Assembly (NCBI GenBank): GCA_963205315.1
Contig: CAUJIO010000035.1
Span: forward strand, 25,160-89,159
Reading direction: 5' to 3'
Length of the DNA: 64,000 nt
Source of the DNA: Pseudomonadota bacterium
GTDB lineage: Bacteria; Pseudomonadota; Alphaproteobacteria; Rhizobiales; Aestuariivirgaceae
The notes beneath the pieces were generated by a model. It was not told the origin of the DNA. It did not search any database and saw only the letters and a list, made by a program, of their open reading frames with translations. Both the position numbers and the translations under genes were made by a program. Below are positions 27,687 through 37,363 of the stretch, in pieces. Each line of letters begins with the position of its first letter. Positions within the stretch are counted from its first letter, which is position 1.

Positions 27687-29930
27687 ATGAGCAAGCACGT
27701 TCCCCCGCCGGAAGGCCCGAAAGATATCGAACGCATTGACCTGAAGGATGCGCTGGAAGAGCGCTACCTGGCCTATGCGCTGTCCACCATCATGCACCGC
27801 GCGCTGCCCGATGTGCGCGACGGCTTGAAGCCCGTGCATCGCCGGCTGCTGCACGTCATGCAATTGCTCAGGCTCGATCCCAATACGGCCTTCAAGAAAT
27901 CCGCCAAGATCGTCGGCGACGTCATGGGCGGCTATCACCCCCATGGCGACCAGTCGATCTACGATGCCCTCGTGCGCCTCGCCCAGGATTTCGCCTCGCG
28001 CTATCCGCTGGTCGACGGGCAGGGCAATTTCGGCAACATCGACGGCGACAGTGCCGCCGCTTACCGTTACACCGAAGCCCGCATGACCGAGGTGGCGAAG
28101 CTCATCCTCGAGGGCCTCGACGAGGACACCGTCGACTTCCGCCCCAACTACGATGGATCGGTGACCGAGCCTGTGGTGCTGCCTGGCGCCTTTCCCAATC
28201 TTCTGGCCAATGGCTCGTCCGGCATCGCGGTTGGCATGGCGACATCGATCCCGCCGCACAATGCCGCCGAACTCTGCGATGCCGCCTTGCACCTGATCAA
28301 GACGCCCGCCGCGACGGACGAGAAGATTGGCACACTGGTGCAGGGGCCGGACTTTCCGACCGGTGGCATCATCATCGATGACCGCGCTTCCATCCTCGAA
28401 GCCTATCGCACCGGCCGTGGCGGCTTCCGCGTCCGCGCGCGATGGTCGCAGGAAGAGCTGGCGCGCGGCACCTGGCAGATCGTCATCACCGAGATTCCCT
28501 ATCTGGTGCAGAAGAGCCGTCTGATCGAGAAGATCGCCGAATTGCTCACTGCCAAGAAACTGCCGCTGCTGGCCGACGTGCGCGACGAAAGTGCGGAGGA
28601 CGTGCGCCTGGTGCTGGAGCCCAAGAGCCGCACGGTCGACCCGTTGCTGCTGATGGAGCAGATGTTCCGCAACACCGAACTGGAATCGCGCATTCCCCTC
28701 AACATGAACGTGCTCTCCCACGGCAAGGTGCCGAAGGTGATGAGCCTGAAAGAGGTGCTGCGCGAATGGCTGGACCACCGCAAGGAGGTGCTGATCCGCC
28801 GTTCCAACTTCCGTCTCAATGAAATCGCCCGCCGCCTCGAAATCCTCGAAGGCTATCTCATTGCCTATCTCAATCTCGACGAGGTGATCCGCATCATCCG
28901 CGAGGAGGACGAGCCGAAGCCCGCGCTGATCAAGCGCTTCACGCTCACCGACAATCAGGCCGAAGCCATCCTCAACATGCGGCTGCGGGCCCTTCGCAAG
29001 CTCGAGGAAATGGAAATCCGCAACGAGCATGACAAGCTGACGAAGGAACAGAAGGGCCTGAAGGGCCTGCTGAACTCCGACGACGAGCAATGGTCGCGCA
29101 TCTCGGACGAGATCAAGGCGGTGAAGGAGAAATTCTCCAAGAAGACGCCGCTTGGCCGCCGCCGCACCGACTTCGCCGAGGCACCCGAGATCGACGCCGA
29201 CTTCGAACAGGCGATGATCGACAAGGAACCGGTCACGGTCGTCTGTTCCGAGAAGGGCTGGATCCGCACAATGAAGGGCCACCTCGAGGACTTCTCCACA
29301 CTCACCTACAAGGATGGCGACGCGGCCAAGTTCACCTTCCATGCGCAAACCACCGACAAGATCATGCTGTTCTCGTCGTCCGGAAAGTTCTTCACGCTCG
29401 ATGCGGCGAAGCTGCCCGGCGGACGCGGCCATGGCGAACCGGTGCGGCTGATGTGCGATCTCGATGCGGCGGATTCGATCATTGCACTGTTCGTCCATCA
29501 GCCGGGCGGCAAGCGCTTGGTGGCGTCAACCGAGGGCGACGGCTTCATCGTCGCCGAGGAGGAATGCCTCGCCACCACCCGCAAGGGCAAGCAGGTGCTG
29601 AACGTCAAGGCGCCGGTGGAGGCGCTGGTCTGTTCTACCGTGCCGGAGGAGGCCGATCACGTGGCGGCCATCGGCGACAATCGCAAGATGCTGATCTTCA
29701 AGCGGACCGAAGTGCCGGAAATGGCAAGAGGCAAGGGCGTGCGCCTGCAGAAGTTCAAGGACGGCGGCCTCGCCGACGCCAAGCTCTTCAAGCTGAAAGA
29801 TGGCCTGAGCTGGATCGACTCATCGGGCCGCAACTGGAACGTCACCGACCTGAAAGAGTGGATCGGTGAGCGCGCCCAAGCGGGAAGGTTGCCACCGAAG
29901 GGATTCCCGAAGAACAACAGGTTTGGGTGA
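27687..29930 (+). CDS. parC: DNA topoisomerase IV subunit A
   Basis: A 747-residue type IIA topoisomerase subunit that cuts and rejoins DNA to decatenate chromosomes. The active tyrosine is Tyr128 in [11 protein letters not shown]. The quinolone region reads [13 protein letters not shown], so the position equal to GyrA Ser83 is Gln89, which is seen in related alphaproteobacterial ParC proteins. The C-terminal domain has degenerate beta-pinwheel repeats ([20 protein letters not shown]). The length matches alphaproteobacterial ParC and is shorter than GyrA. The parE partner is not in the window. Confidence 0.93.
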   Translation: MSKHVPPPEGPKDIERIDLKDALEERYLAYALSTIMHRALPDVRDGLKPVHRRLLHVMQLLRLDPNTAFKKSAKIVGDVMGGYHPHGDQSIYDALVRLAQDFASRYPLVDGQGNFGNIDGDSAAAYRYTEARMTEVAKLILEGLDEDTVDFRPNYDGSVTEPVVLPGAFPNLLANGSSGIAVGMATSIPPHNAAELCDAALHLIKTPAATDEKIGTLVQGPDFPTGGIIIDDRASILEAYRTGRGGFRVRARWSQEELARGTWQIVITEIPYLVQKSRLIEKIAELLTAKKLPLLADVRDESAEDVRLVLEPKSRTVDPLLLMEQMFRNTELESRIPLNMNVLSHGKVPKVMSLKEVLREWLDHRKEVLIRRSNFRLNEIARRLEILEGYLIAYLNLDEVIRIIREEDEPKPALIKRFTLTDNQAEAILNMRLRALRKLEEMEIRNEHDKLTKEQKGLKGLLNSDDEQWSRISDEIKAVKEKFSKKTPLGRRRTDFAEAPEIDADFEQAMIDKEPVTVVCSEKGWIRTMKGHLEDFSTLTYKDGDAAKFTFHAQTTDKIMLFSSSGKFFTLDAAKLPGGRGHGEPVRLMCDLDAADSIIALFVHQPGGKRLVASTEGDGFIVAEEECLATTRKGKQVLNVKAPVEALVCSTVPEEADHVAAIGDNRKMLIFKRTEVPEMARGKGVRLQKFKDGGLADAKLFKLKDGLSWIDSSGRNWNVTDLKEWIGERAQAGRLPPKGFPKNNRFG

Positions 29931-29957
29931 CACTTCGTCCCGGCCGATGTTGACCGG

Positions 29958-31439
29958 TCAGCCCACTGGTTTCAGCTGGACGACCGTGATGCTCCACGGC
30001 GGAAGCGTAACTGCGAATGGTGTCGTCACAGTTCCCATGCTGCGATGTATCGCGCCGCTCCACACGCCATTTTTGGAATTATCGTATTGCGATTTGCCAT
30101 ACACAAAGCGCTCGGCGCTGTAGCTCGCAGCTACACCATTGTTAAGTACCATCTGTGACTGATAGCTCGCCGACTTGCTGGTATTGACCAGCAGGAAGGC
30201 GTAGCCACCTCCTTGCGTGGCCCCATAGGCACGCACGGCCGGCACGCTGCTGGATACATTAATGGTATGCTCGCCTGCAGTGACGTACTTCGCGAGCAGT
30301 TCGAAAGCCCGGCCCTTCGGAAATACCGTGCCTTCCGGAGCACCATAGGTGGGACACGCATAGGGACCTGTGTCTCCGGCAGCGAAAAGGCCATATGAAC
30401 CGAAGTCCTGCCAACCATAGGCCGCTACGCCTGGAGCGGGATCCGCCGTGCAGTTGTCGACCCCGACATGTGCCGCTGCAAGCGGCACGTCGGCCTTGAT
30501 CAATTCGGCTACAATCATGGCATTGAACAGAGCATCAACGATGCTGACCAACTCGTGCCCGTTATAGCTGCCGCCGCTGTCTCGATCGAATTCGCTCAGG
30601 AAAATTTCCGCATCGGCGTGCCCGGAATTTGCCAGCAATGTTCGCGCCGCGGCGATATTGTTGACGAACTGGTCGATATTGCTTGTCAGATCAGCCGTAT
30701 CGGAAGACATGTTGTTGTAGTTCGGATAATAGTGCAAATCGACGAAGTCGTATTTGGCATTGGTGAGGACCACGGGATCCCACGATGCGGAATCGCCATT
30801 GCCGAGAGCCATGTCGATGCCGACTTTGATCGTCGGATCTTGGGCCTTCATCATGGGATAGAACTTCTCGGCGACCGCCTTAGCATAGGCCGCTGGGTCG
30901 TACGGGTCCGGCGATGTCCAGCCTTCCTTTACCGGCAGGGGAAAATAGCGTTCATTCCCGACTGTCCAATATTTGATGCCGTACTTCTTCACCTTGTTGG
31001 CATAGTAGACCCAGTCGGCGGCTTCCTTCGGATTGCCGCGGCGTGTGCAATCCTGATTGGCCCCATAATTGACGGTGACCGCGATCTTTGCGTGAGAGGG
31101 CTTGCCGATCGTGTTCATCCATGTGTCGAAAGCCGTCTCGGGTGGTGCATAAAAATATGAGCAAGAACTAAACGTGTTTGTTTTCCAGTGAAACAGGTCG
31201 GATTGCCCGCCGCCGGGATAGCGCAGCAGGCCAATTCCGGCCTTGGCAAGCTTGGGCAGGTATTCCGAAAGCCCCGAGTGCCTCACCAATGTCGTCATCC
31301 CGACGCCGAGTTGCGTTTTCCGCATCGGCGCTTCGGCCTGATCGGCGTTGATGGTGATGGTAACGGGGTCGGCGCTACAGAAAGAGGCGGAAGAAAATAT
31401 ACTGAAGAACAACAGCGAGAGACAGACGCGCAATTTCAT
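29958..31439 (-). CDS. Secreted clan GH-A glycosidase (GH51/alpha-L-arabinofuranosidase-like)
   Basis: The 493-residue precursor starts with a signal peptide (MKLRVCLSLLFFSIFSSASF, cleavage near residue 23). The (beta/alpha)8 signatures are LRYPGGGQSD near 73-81, WTVGNERYF with the probable acid/base Glu163, DLHYYPNY near 234-241, and FLSEFDRDS with the probable nucleophile Glu283. A C-terminal beta-sandwich follows. This matches secreted arabinofuranosidase-like enzymes that act on plant or microbial polysaccharide; the exact substrate is inferred. Base composition appears lower in GC than neighbouring genes. A long in-frame upstream extension (to 31985) lacks a signal peptide at its start and was rejected. 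Confidence 0.78.
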   Translation of the reverse strand: MKLRVCLSLLFFSIFSSASFCSADPVTITINADQAEAPMRKTQLGVGMTTLVRHSGLSEYLPKLAKAGIGLLRYPGGGQSDLFHWKTNTFSSCSYFYAPPETAFDTWMNTIGKPSHAKIAVTVNYGANQDCTRRGNPKEAADWVYYANKVKKYGIKYWTVGNERYFPLPVKEGWTSPDPYDPAAYAKAVAEKFYPMMKAQDPTIKVGIDMALGNGDSASWDPVVLTNAKYDFVDLHYYPNYNNMSSDTADLTSNIDQFVNNIAAARTLLANSGHADAEIFLSEFDRDSGGSYNGHELVSIVDALFNAMIVAELIKADVPLAAAHVGVDNCTADPAPGVAAYGWQDFGSYGLFAAGDTGPYACPTYGAPEGTVFPKGRAFELLAKYVTAGEHTINVSSSVPAVRAYGATQGGGYAFLLVNTSKSASYQSQMVLNNGVAASYSAERFVYGKSQYDNSKNGVWSGAIHRSMGTVTTPFAVTLPPWSITVVQLKPVG

Positions 31440-31630
31440 GAGCTGCACTCTTGGACAAGCGGCGTGGGTTGAATTGAGAAGGGGAGAGTTGTGTCGAGTT
31501 CCAACACATTCATATCCGACCTGGAGCTTGTCAACTCGCTTTCCGAAAGCAAGGGCATGGGCGCGCCGCGTAAATTGGAACACATACGGGCTGGTGAACA
31601 CATTGTACTCATCACTTGAAAAGCATCGCA

Positions 31631-32566
31631 CTACCGAACGCTTTTCGGTTCGTGTACTTGTGAATGGAGTGGTTCTCGGCCCCTTCGCTTCCACCGCATC
31701 TTCACCAGCTGCCCCATGCCCGACATCGTCACGTAGGCGTCCATCATGTCCGCGCCGCCGAAGCAGATGTTGGTGGTGAGCGGGTCGGGGAGGGGGATGA
31801 AATCGACCGGCTTGCCATCGGGTGACACCACGGCGATGCCGCCGTTCATCAGCGATGCGATGCACAGGTTGCCGTTCTCTTCGAGCGCCATCGAATCCCA
31901 GCAGGTGAACCCTGGCGGTCCCGCCAGATGCCGGCCCGGCAGCAGGCCCTCGCGCGCCACGACTCCGGGCGCCATGATCTTCCACGCCCAGATGTGGCCG
32001 GTGTCGGTTTCCGCCACATAGACCTCGCGGCCGTCAGGCGACAATCCGACGCCATTGGCGGTGACCAGCGGATAGACCACCTCGCGGATGAGTGAGCCAT
32101 CGGCCTTGGCGTAATAGAGCCCGCCGCATTCCACATGCCGGGCGCGGCGCTTGCCATGGTCGCTGAAATAGAAGCCGCCGTGCGCATCGAAGACGATGTC
32201 GTTGGGACCGCTCAACGGAAAACCGTTGCAATTGTCATAGAGCCGCTCGACCTTGCCGGTGTCGATGTTCACCCGCTCGATGCGGCCACCGCTGTAGTCG
32301 TCCGGCGTGCCGGTGGGCCACAGCAACCCGTCGCGCCGCTCCCATGTGAAGCCGCCGCTATTGCAGATGTAGAGATGCCCGTCCGGACCCAGCGCCGCGC
32401 CGTTGGGACTGCCGCCGGGCGTGGCGATGACCTGCTTAACGCCTTGCGGCGAGATGCGCGACACCGTGCCGGCCGCCAGTTCGACAATGACGAGCGAGCC
32501 GTCCGGCATCCACACCGGCCCCTCGGGGAAGGCGAGGCCTTCGGTGATGACCGTGAAATCCGACAT
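31631..32566 (-). CDS. SMP-30/gluconolactonase/LRE-family protein
   Basis: A 311-residue six-bladed propeller protein with the family landmarks AFPEGPVWMPDGSLV, GSPNGAALGPDGHLYICN, GPNDIVFDAHGGFYFSD and ANGVGLSPDGREVYVAET. The Glu, Asn and Asp residues in these segments bind a divalent metal at the active site. Family members hydrolyse sugar or other lactones; the substrate here is unknown. I chose ATG 32566 because GAGG lies eight bases upstream; the ATG at 32581 has no such site. It is cytoplasmic, with no signal peptide. It lies just upstream of the glycosidase gene in the same direction, which could link the two in sugar use. Confidence 0.82.
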   Translation of the reverse strand: MSDFTVITEGLAFPEGPVWMPDGSLVIVELAAGTVSRISPQGVKQVIATPGGSPNGAALGPDGHLYICNSGGFTWERRDGLLWPTGTPDDYSGGRIERVNIDTGKVERLYDNCNGFPLSGPNDIVFDAHGGFYFSDHGKRRARHVECGGLYYAKADGSLIREVVYPLVTANGVGLSPDGREVYVAETDTGHIWAWKIMAPGVVAREGLLPGRHLAGPPGFTCWDSMALEENGNLCIASLMNGGIAVVSPDGKPVDFIPLPDPLTTNICFGGADMMDAYVTMSGMGQLVKMRWKRRGREPLHSQVHEPKSVR

Positions 32567-32791
32567 GTTCCACCCTCGCATTGGCTGCGAAGATCATCGC
32601 CGGATTCCACTGGGGCGTAAACAGTCTGATGCTGGGGTGGGGGATGCGGCGGATGCTGCCGATGGCCGACACCAGAGGCGAAGCTCCTGATGCGTGGTGT
32701 GCAGCATGACACCGGAGCCCTGCGAAAGCCGTGCAGGGCTTGCACGGCGTGATCTCCCGCTATCGCATGGCGGAACCCCTCAGATTGCAGA

Positions 32792-32842
32792 TTGACAATA
32801 ACTGACTGAACGGTTAGTTACTTGATATGACTGACCGTTCAG
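32792..32842 (+). promoter_or_regulatory. Promoter and operator of the TetR-efflux operon
   Basis: TTGACA at 32792-32797 is followed after 17 bases by TAGTTA (32815-32820), a plausible sigma-70 promoter. A perfect 9-bp inverted repeat, CTGAACGGT (32806-32814) and ACCGTTCAG (32834-32842), flanks the start codon at 32827, and a looser palindrome TAACT...AGTTA spans about 32800-32820. The position over the promoter and the first codons fits autorepression by the TetR protein. Confidence 0.7.
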
Positions 32843-33456
32843 AAATTAACTTGCGGAGCCGGCGCCCCGCCGCCCGTCCCGCGGAAATTCTTGCCGCCGC
32901 CCTCGATCTGTTCGCAGAGAAGGGCTACGCCGCCACGCGCATGGAGGACGTAGCTTCACGCGCAGGCTTAAGCAAGGCTGCGATCTATCTGTATTTCAAA
33001 GATAAAATGTCACTCTTGACGGCGCTTGTTCAGGACATGGCCGGAGGCAATCTGGCCGTTGCGGCCGGCATGGCGCAACAGTTCGAGGGACCGATGTCCC
33101 CGCTCCTCCGCCAGGTTCTGATGTTCATGGCTGGACAGCTGCGCACGACCCGCTTTCCTGAACTTTTGAAGGTGATCATCTCCGAAAGCCGCGCCCATCC
33201 GGATATCGGCAAGCTCTACCTCGAAAACGTCATCGGCCGTGGCCTTCCGATCTTCGAGGACATTCTCCGCCGCGGCATAAAGGCCGGCGAGTTTCGCGAC
33301 GTAGATCCGGCTTTGGCGGCGAAGGCCATGGTGGCGCCGATGCTGCTTGCCGCCTTCTGGAAAACCGCCTTTGAGCCGCTGGGAGCCGAACCGCTCGATA
33401 TCGAGGCCTATGCCGCCCAGCATGTCGATATCTTCCTCAAGGGGGTCGCGGCATGA
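32827..33456 (+). CDS. TetR-family transcriptional regulator
   Basis: A 209-residue regulator with an N-terminal helix-turn-helix (EILAAALDLFAEKGYAATRMEDVASRAGLSKAAIYLYF, cut here) ending in the typical LYFKDK. The C-terminal ligand domain includes a segment common in AcrR-type regulators. It is the first gene of an operon with hlyD, an ABC ATPase and a permease, and its stop overlaps the hlyD start. This layout resembles the CecR-ybhGFSR efflux system of E. coli. There is little room for a ribosome binding site before ATG 32827, so translation may be near leaderless. Confidence 0.88.
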   Translation: MTDRSEINLRSRRPAARPAEILAAALDLFAEKGYAATRMEDVASRAGLSKAAIYLYFKDKMSLLTALVQDMAGGNLAVAAGMAQQFEGPMSPLLRQVLMFMAGQLRTTRFPELLKVIISESRAHPDIGKLYLENVIGRGLPIFEDILRRGIKAGEFRDVDPALAAKAMVAPMLLAAFWKTAFEPLGAEPLDIEAYAAQHVDIFLKGVAA

Positions 33457-34427
33457 GACGCTTCGTCATCCCGGTCCTGATCGTCGCGCTCGCTGTCGGC
33501 GCCTTCTGGTTCCGCGGCCGCTGGCTGCCGCAGCCTCCGGGCTCCGATACGTATCTCGGATATGTTGAAGGCGAATCCATTCTCATCGGCGCCACGCAGG
33601 CCGGGCGGCTCAAGTCGGTTGCGGTCCGCAAGGGCGATGCCGTGAAGCAGGACCAGCAGCTCTTTGCGCTCGACGATGCCCAGGCGAGGGCGGAGGTGGC
33701 GCGCAATGAAGCCGCGGTGGCCACCGCGGAATCGGCCTATGCAAATCTTCTCACCGGCAAGCGGCCGCCCGAGGTTGAAGTCATCCGTGCACAGATCGAT
33801 CAGGCGAGGGCCGCTCTCGATCTCGCACGCAAGGAATGGAGCCGGGCCGACAGGCTTGCCAACACCGGCACGGCCGCCGAATCCCGCCGCGATGCCACGG
33901 CCGAACAGGTTGCTGCTCTTGAAGCACGCCTGCGGGAATTGCAGGCGTCGGTGGAGGTCGCATTGCTTCCGGCCCGCGGCGATGAAGTCGCCGCTGCGGC
34001 CTCGCGCATTGATGAAGCGCGCGCCGGTGCCGATCTCGCCCGCCAGAAGCGCGCCGATCTTGCCTCGCTCGCACCGAAGGCGGCGCAAGTCGAGGACATC
34101 TATTTCGATGAGGGTGAATGGGTGAGCGCGGGTCAGCCTGTGGTCGCACTCCTCGCTCCCGAAAATATAACGTTGCGATTTTATGCGCCCGAGCCTGCCC
34201 TTGCCGCGGCGGTTCCGGGAGCCCGCATCACCTTCCACTGCGATGGCTGCGGCGAGGCCCGCACCGCGTCGATTTCCAAGGTGGCGGCAACACCCGAATT
34301 CACCCCGCCCGTCATCTATTCGCAGGGCGCCCGCGCCAAGCTGGTTTATCTCGTCGAGGCCAAACCCGATCAACTCGACAGCAAGCTGCGGCCCGGCCTT
34401 CCGATCGAAGTCGAGGCAATGAAATGA
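33453..34427 (+). CDS. HlyD-family membrane fusion protein
   Basis: A 324-residue periplasmic adaptor anchored by one N-terminal helix (VIPVLIVALAVGAFWF). It has the two lipoyl half-motifs (GRLKSVAVRKGDAVKQDQ and YFDEGEWVSAGQPVVAL) separated by a long coiled-coil hairpin (about residues 70-210, ARAEVARNEAAVATAESA). It should link the inner-membrane ABC exporter encoded downstream to an outer-membrane channel. ATGA overlaps join it to tetR upstream and the ATPase gene downstream. Confidence 0.88.
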   Translation: MRRFVIPVLIVALAVGAFWFRGRWLPQPPGSDTYLGYVEGESILIGATQAGRLKSVAVRKGDAVKQDQQLFALDDAQARAEVARNEAAVATAESAYANLLTGKRPPEVEVIRAQIDQARAALDLARKEWSRADRLANTGTAAESRRDATAEQVAALEARLRELQASVEVALLPARGDEVAAAASRIDEARAGADLARQKRADLASLAPKAAQVEDIYFDEGEWVSAGQPVVALLAPENITLRFYAPEPALAAAVPGARITFHCDGCGEARTASISKVAATPEFTPPVIYSQGARAKLVYLVEAKPDQLDSKLRPGLPIEVEAMK

Positions 34428-35353
34428 TTGCGGATCCTGCCATCGACGTGAAGGGGCTGGTGAAGGTCTATGGAACGCGCACTGTGGTTGACCATGTCGA
34501 CCTCACCATCGCAACGGGCCGCGTCTGCGGGTTCCTCGGTCCAAACGGTTCCGGCAAGACGACGACCCTGCGCATGATCTGCGGGCTTCTGACGCCTGAT
34601 GGCGGCACGGGGAGGTGTCTCGGCCACGACATCATCGCCGAGCGCGATGCCGTGAAGCGGCAGGCGGGTTATATGACCCAGCGTTTCGGTCTCTACGAGG
34701 ATCTGACGATCCGCGAAAATCTGGATTTCGTCGGCCGCCTCTACCGCCTGAACAATTTGCGCGGCCGCGTCGACCAGTCGCTGGAACGCCTCGGCCTCGC
34801 GACACGGCAGCATCAACTGACGGGATCGCTCTCGGGTGGCTGGAAGCAGCGCCTGGCATTGGCGGCCTGCGTGCTGCATGAACCAAAGCTGCTGTTGCTG
34901 GATGAGCCGACTGCCGGCGTCGACCCCAAGGCGCGCCGCGCATTCTGGGACGAGATTCACGCGCTCGCCGCGCAGGGCATCACCGTGCTGGTCTCTACAC
35001 ACTACATGGACGAAGCCGAACGCTGTCACGAGATCGCCTATATCGCCTATGGCAAACTCATGGCGCGCGGCACGACGGAAGAGGTCATCCGGCAATCAGG
35101 CCTCTTTGCCATGGTCGCCACGGGTGCGGGAGCCGACCGGCTGGCGCCGATGTTACGGGATGCGCCCGGCATCACGGCGGCCGCTGCATTTGGCGCCACA
35201 TTGCATGTTTGCAGTCCCGACCGCGAGGCGTTGATGCGCGCCATTGATCCCCTTCGGCGTGACGGGCTTCAATGGGATGAGGCCGCCCCGACATTGGAGG
35301 ATGTGTTCATCCACCTGATGGGCCAGGCTCAAGACAACGCGATGGCGGCGTAA
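34424..35353 (+). CDS. ABC transporter ATP-binding protein (ABC-2 type exporter)
   Basis: A 309-residue single nucleotide-binding domain. Walker A is GPNGSGKTT, the signature is LSGGWKQRL, Walker B is LLLLDEPTAGVDP, and the switch histidine is in VSTHYMDEAERC. The C-terminal 80 residues (VATGAGADRLAPML) form the extra domain typical of DrrA/YbhF-type drug exporters. Start ATG 34424 overlaps the hlyD stop. The E. coli homolog YbhF has two fused ATPase domains; this protein has one and should act as a dimer. Confidence 0.91.
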   Translation: MIADPAIDVKGLVKVYGTRTVVDHVDLTIATGRVCGFLGPNGSGKTTTLRMICGLLTPDGGTGRCLGHDIIAERDAVKRQAGYMTQRFGLYEDLTIRENLDFVGRLYRLNNLRGRVDQSLERLGLATRQHQLTGSLSGGWKQRLALAACVLHEPKLLLLDEPTAGVDPKARRAFWDEIHALAAQGITVLVSTHYMDEAERCHEIAYIAYGKLMARGTTEEVIRQSGLFAMVATGAGADRLAPMLRDAPGITAAAAFGATLHVCSPDREALMRAIDPLRRDGLQWDEAAPTLEDVFIHLMGQAQDNAMAA

Positions 35354-35356
35354 ATC

Positions 35357-36484
35357 ATGCAGTTCCTCAGCCGCCTCTGGGCGATGATCGTGAAGGAGGC
35401 CCTGCAGCTCCGCCGTGACCGGCTGACCTTCGGCATGATGTTCGGCATTCCCATCATGCAGCTGGTGCTGTTTGGTTTCGCCATCAATGCCGATCCCAAG
35501 GCCTTGCCGGCCGCCATGCTGTCGTCCGATCACACGGCGATCACACGTTCCCTCATCAGTGCAATTGTCAACACGGGTTACTTCCAGGTCATTCGCGAGG
35601 CTGCCTCGGAACGAGAGGCCGACGAACTCTTGCAGCGAGGCGAGGTGCAATTCGTGATCACCGTTCCCGGTGGCTTCACCCGCAAGCTGATCCGCCGGGA
35701 GCAGGCCCAGATTGCAGTGGAGGCCGATGCGACGGATCCGGCGACCACGGGTCCCGCGATTGCCGCCGTGGCACAAGCCGTAACGCAGACGCTCGCACGG
35801 GAACTCTCGGGCTCACTTGCGCAATACCGTCCGGGCCCAAGCCCCGTCGATGTGGTTCTCCATCGGCGTTACAACCCGGAAAGCATCACCCGCTACAACA
35901 TCGTGCCAGGTCTTCTGGGCATCATCCTCACTATGACCATGGTGATGATGACGGCCCTTGCCGTGACCCGCGAATACGAGCGCGGCACGATGGAAAATCT
36001 CCTGGCCATGCCGGTGCGCCCGATCGAAGTTATGGCCGGAAAGATCGCACCTTACATCATCATCGGTGCCGTGCAGGTTGCGGTCGTTCTCGCCGCGGCC
36101 CGTCTGCTGTTTGATGTGCCGTTTGCCGGAAGCATCGCGCTCTTCGGCATTGCGACTCTGCTCTTCATCACGGTCAATCTCGCCATCGGATTCACCTTCT
36201 CAACCATTGCCCGCAACCAGTTGCAGGCCATGCAGATGTCGTTCTTCTTCCTCATGCCCTCGATCCTGCTGTCCGGCTTTGCCTTCCCGTTTCGCGGCAT
36301 GCCCGGCTGGGCCCAGGTTATTGGAGAGATCTTGCCTGCGACGCATTTTCTCAGAATCGTCCGTGGACTGATGCTTAAGGCGGCGGAGTTGAATCAGGTG
36401 GCGGGCGAACTCGCAGTATTGGCCTTGATGTTGATTCTGGTCTCTACGGTTGCTGTCGCTCGCTATCGTGTGACCCTGGATTGA
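35357..36484 (+). CDS. ABC-2 type transporter permease
   Basis: A 375-residue permease with one N-terminal transmembrane helix (FGIPIMQLVLFGFAIN), a large periplasmic domain of about 140 residues (AMLSSDHTAITRSLISAIVN onward), and five C-terminal helices including the AVTREYERGTMENLLAMPV coupling segment. This is the YhhJ/YbhS/YbhR architecture of ABC-2 exporters. It starts three bases after the ATPase gene. E. coli has two permease genes in the equivalent operon; only one is present here, so the channel would be a homodimer. Confidence 0.9.
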   Translation: MQFLSRLWAMIVKEALQLRRDRLTFGMMFGIPIMQLVLFGFAINADPKALPAAMLSSDHTAITRSLISAIVNTGYFQVIREAASEREADELLQRGEVQFVITVPGGFTRKLIRREQAQIAVEADATDPATTGPAIAAVAQAVTQTLARELSGSLAQYRPGPSPVDVVLHRRYNPESITRYNIVPGLLGIILTMTMVMMTALAVTREYERGTMENLLAMPVRPIEVMAGKIAPYIIIGAVQVAVVLAAARLLFDVPFAGSIALFGIATLLFITVNLAIGFTFSTIARNQLQAMQMSFFFLMPSILLSGFAFPFRGMPGWAQVIGEILPATHFLRIVRGLMLKAAELNQVAGELAVLALMLILVSTVAVARYRVTLD

Positions 36485-36601
36485 GTGGGGAAGGTGCGGC
36501 CGGCTCAAGGACCGTTAAGTACTCTTTATGTGAAAGTGTTTTATTCTTCGGGATCATTGGGTGGAACGTCCGGAGGCCGGACAGGGGAAATGGTTTAGAC
36601 G

Positions 36602-37363
36602 ATGGCGGCGGGCGTCCATTGGATCAAAGACGGCAAGCTCAAGGATCCTCCGACAAACGGCGGACCGGGAGGTCTTGACGAGCGCATGCTGCTGCACCGT
36701 GAAGGCTATGTGAAGGTTCTCGAAAGCGAGTCCGGCACGATTGTCCGCTGGGCGATGTTCACGTCAAACTGGGCCTCGCTGTATTTTGTGATGGAATGGA
36801 TCCACGGCACGCTCGGTCCCTATCAACTGCAATATTATTCCGCCGGCTGGTTCACCGAGCGCTTTGAGCAGGCCTGGGAGGCCAGCGACCGCATTCACCA
36901 GCTGATCTACAAGAGCGACGTTCACCTCTCGCAGACGGTTTACATCCAGGAGGCGAATGAAAATGGTGACGACGTGCCGCTGCTTCTGAAGCAAGCGCTG
37001 CGCGAGAACGCCATGGATGAAGATCACTCCATTGACTGCCTCTATGATGCCACGTCACAAAAGTTTCAGGTGTCGCGCGTTGGACCAAAGTCGACAATTG
37101 CACAGGTCTATGGCCTGAGCCCGGTGTCCTATCCGTGCCTGACTGGACACTCCTTCGACCACGCCGTGAGCCGGATCTATCCGGACGTCATCCGCACTGG
37201 AACGCCGCACTACGATCACATCTATGCGGCCATGTCCTCGCCCACTGGCGACGTGTACTGGATCCCCTATCAGCGAGTCGTGCTGCCCCTGAAAATGGGC
37301 CGCAACAAGCGCGGCGTCCGCGTCGTTACAGAGCTGACGAAGGTTGATATTTCGGTTCTCTAG
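36602..37363 (+). CDS. Conserved-looking protein of unknown function, possible PAS-like fold (253 aa)
   Basis: The 253-residue product has no signal peptide or membrane helix. The N-terminal half is aromatic-rich (FTSNWASLYFVMEWIHG, YQLQYYSAGWF). The C-terminal half reads FQVSRVGPKSTIAQVYG, then HSFDHAVSRIYPDVIRTG, then DVYWIPYQRVVLP, which is reminiscent of a PAS-like ligand-binding fold in spacing only; I would not assign the family. It runs into the convergent gene at 37326-38087, sharing 38 bases at their 3' ends. The stretch upstream (36485-36601) separates it from the efflux operon. No function is assigned. Confidence 0.6.
   Translation: MAAGVHWIKDGKLKDPPTNGGPGGLDERMLLHREGYVKVLESESGTIVRWAMFTSNWASLYFVMEWIHGTLGPYQLQYYSAGWFTERFEQAWEASDRIHQLIYKSDVHLSQTVYIQEANENGDDVPLLLKQALRENAMDEDHSIDCLYDATSQKFQVSRVGPKSTIAQVYGLSPVSYPCLTGHSFDHAVSRIYPDVIRTGTPHYDHIYAAMSSPTGDVYWIPYQRVVLPLKMGRNKRGVRVVTELTKVDISVL

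Noticed and set aside
31440..31985. N-terminal extension of the secreted glycosidase
   Set aside because: The frame is open to 31985 but overlaps the SMP-30 gene, and the signal peptide starts only at 31439.
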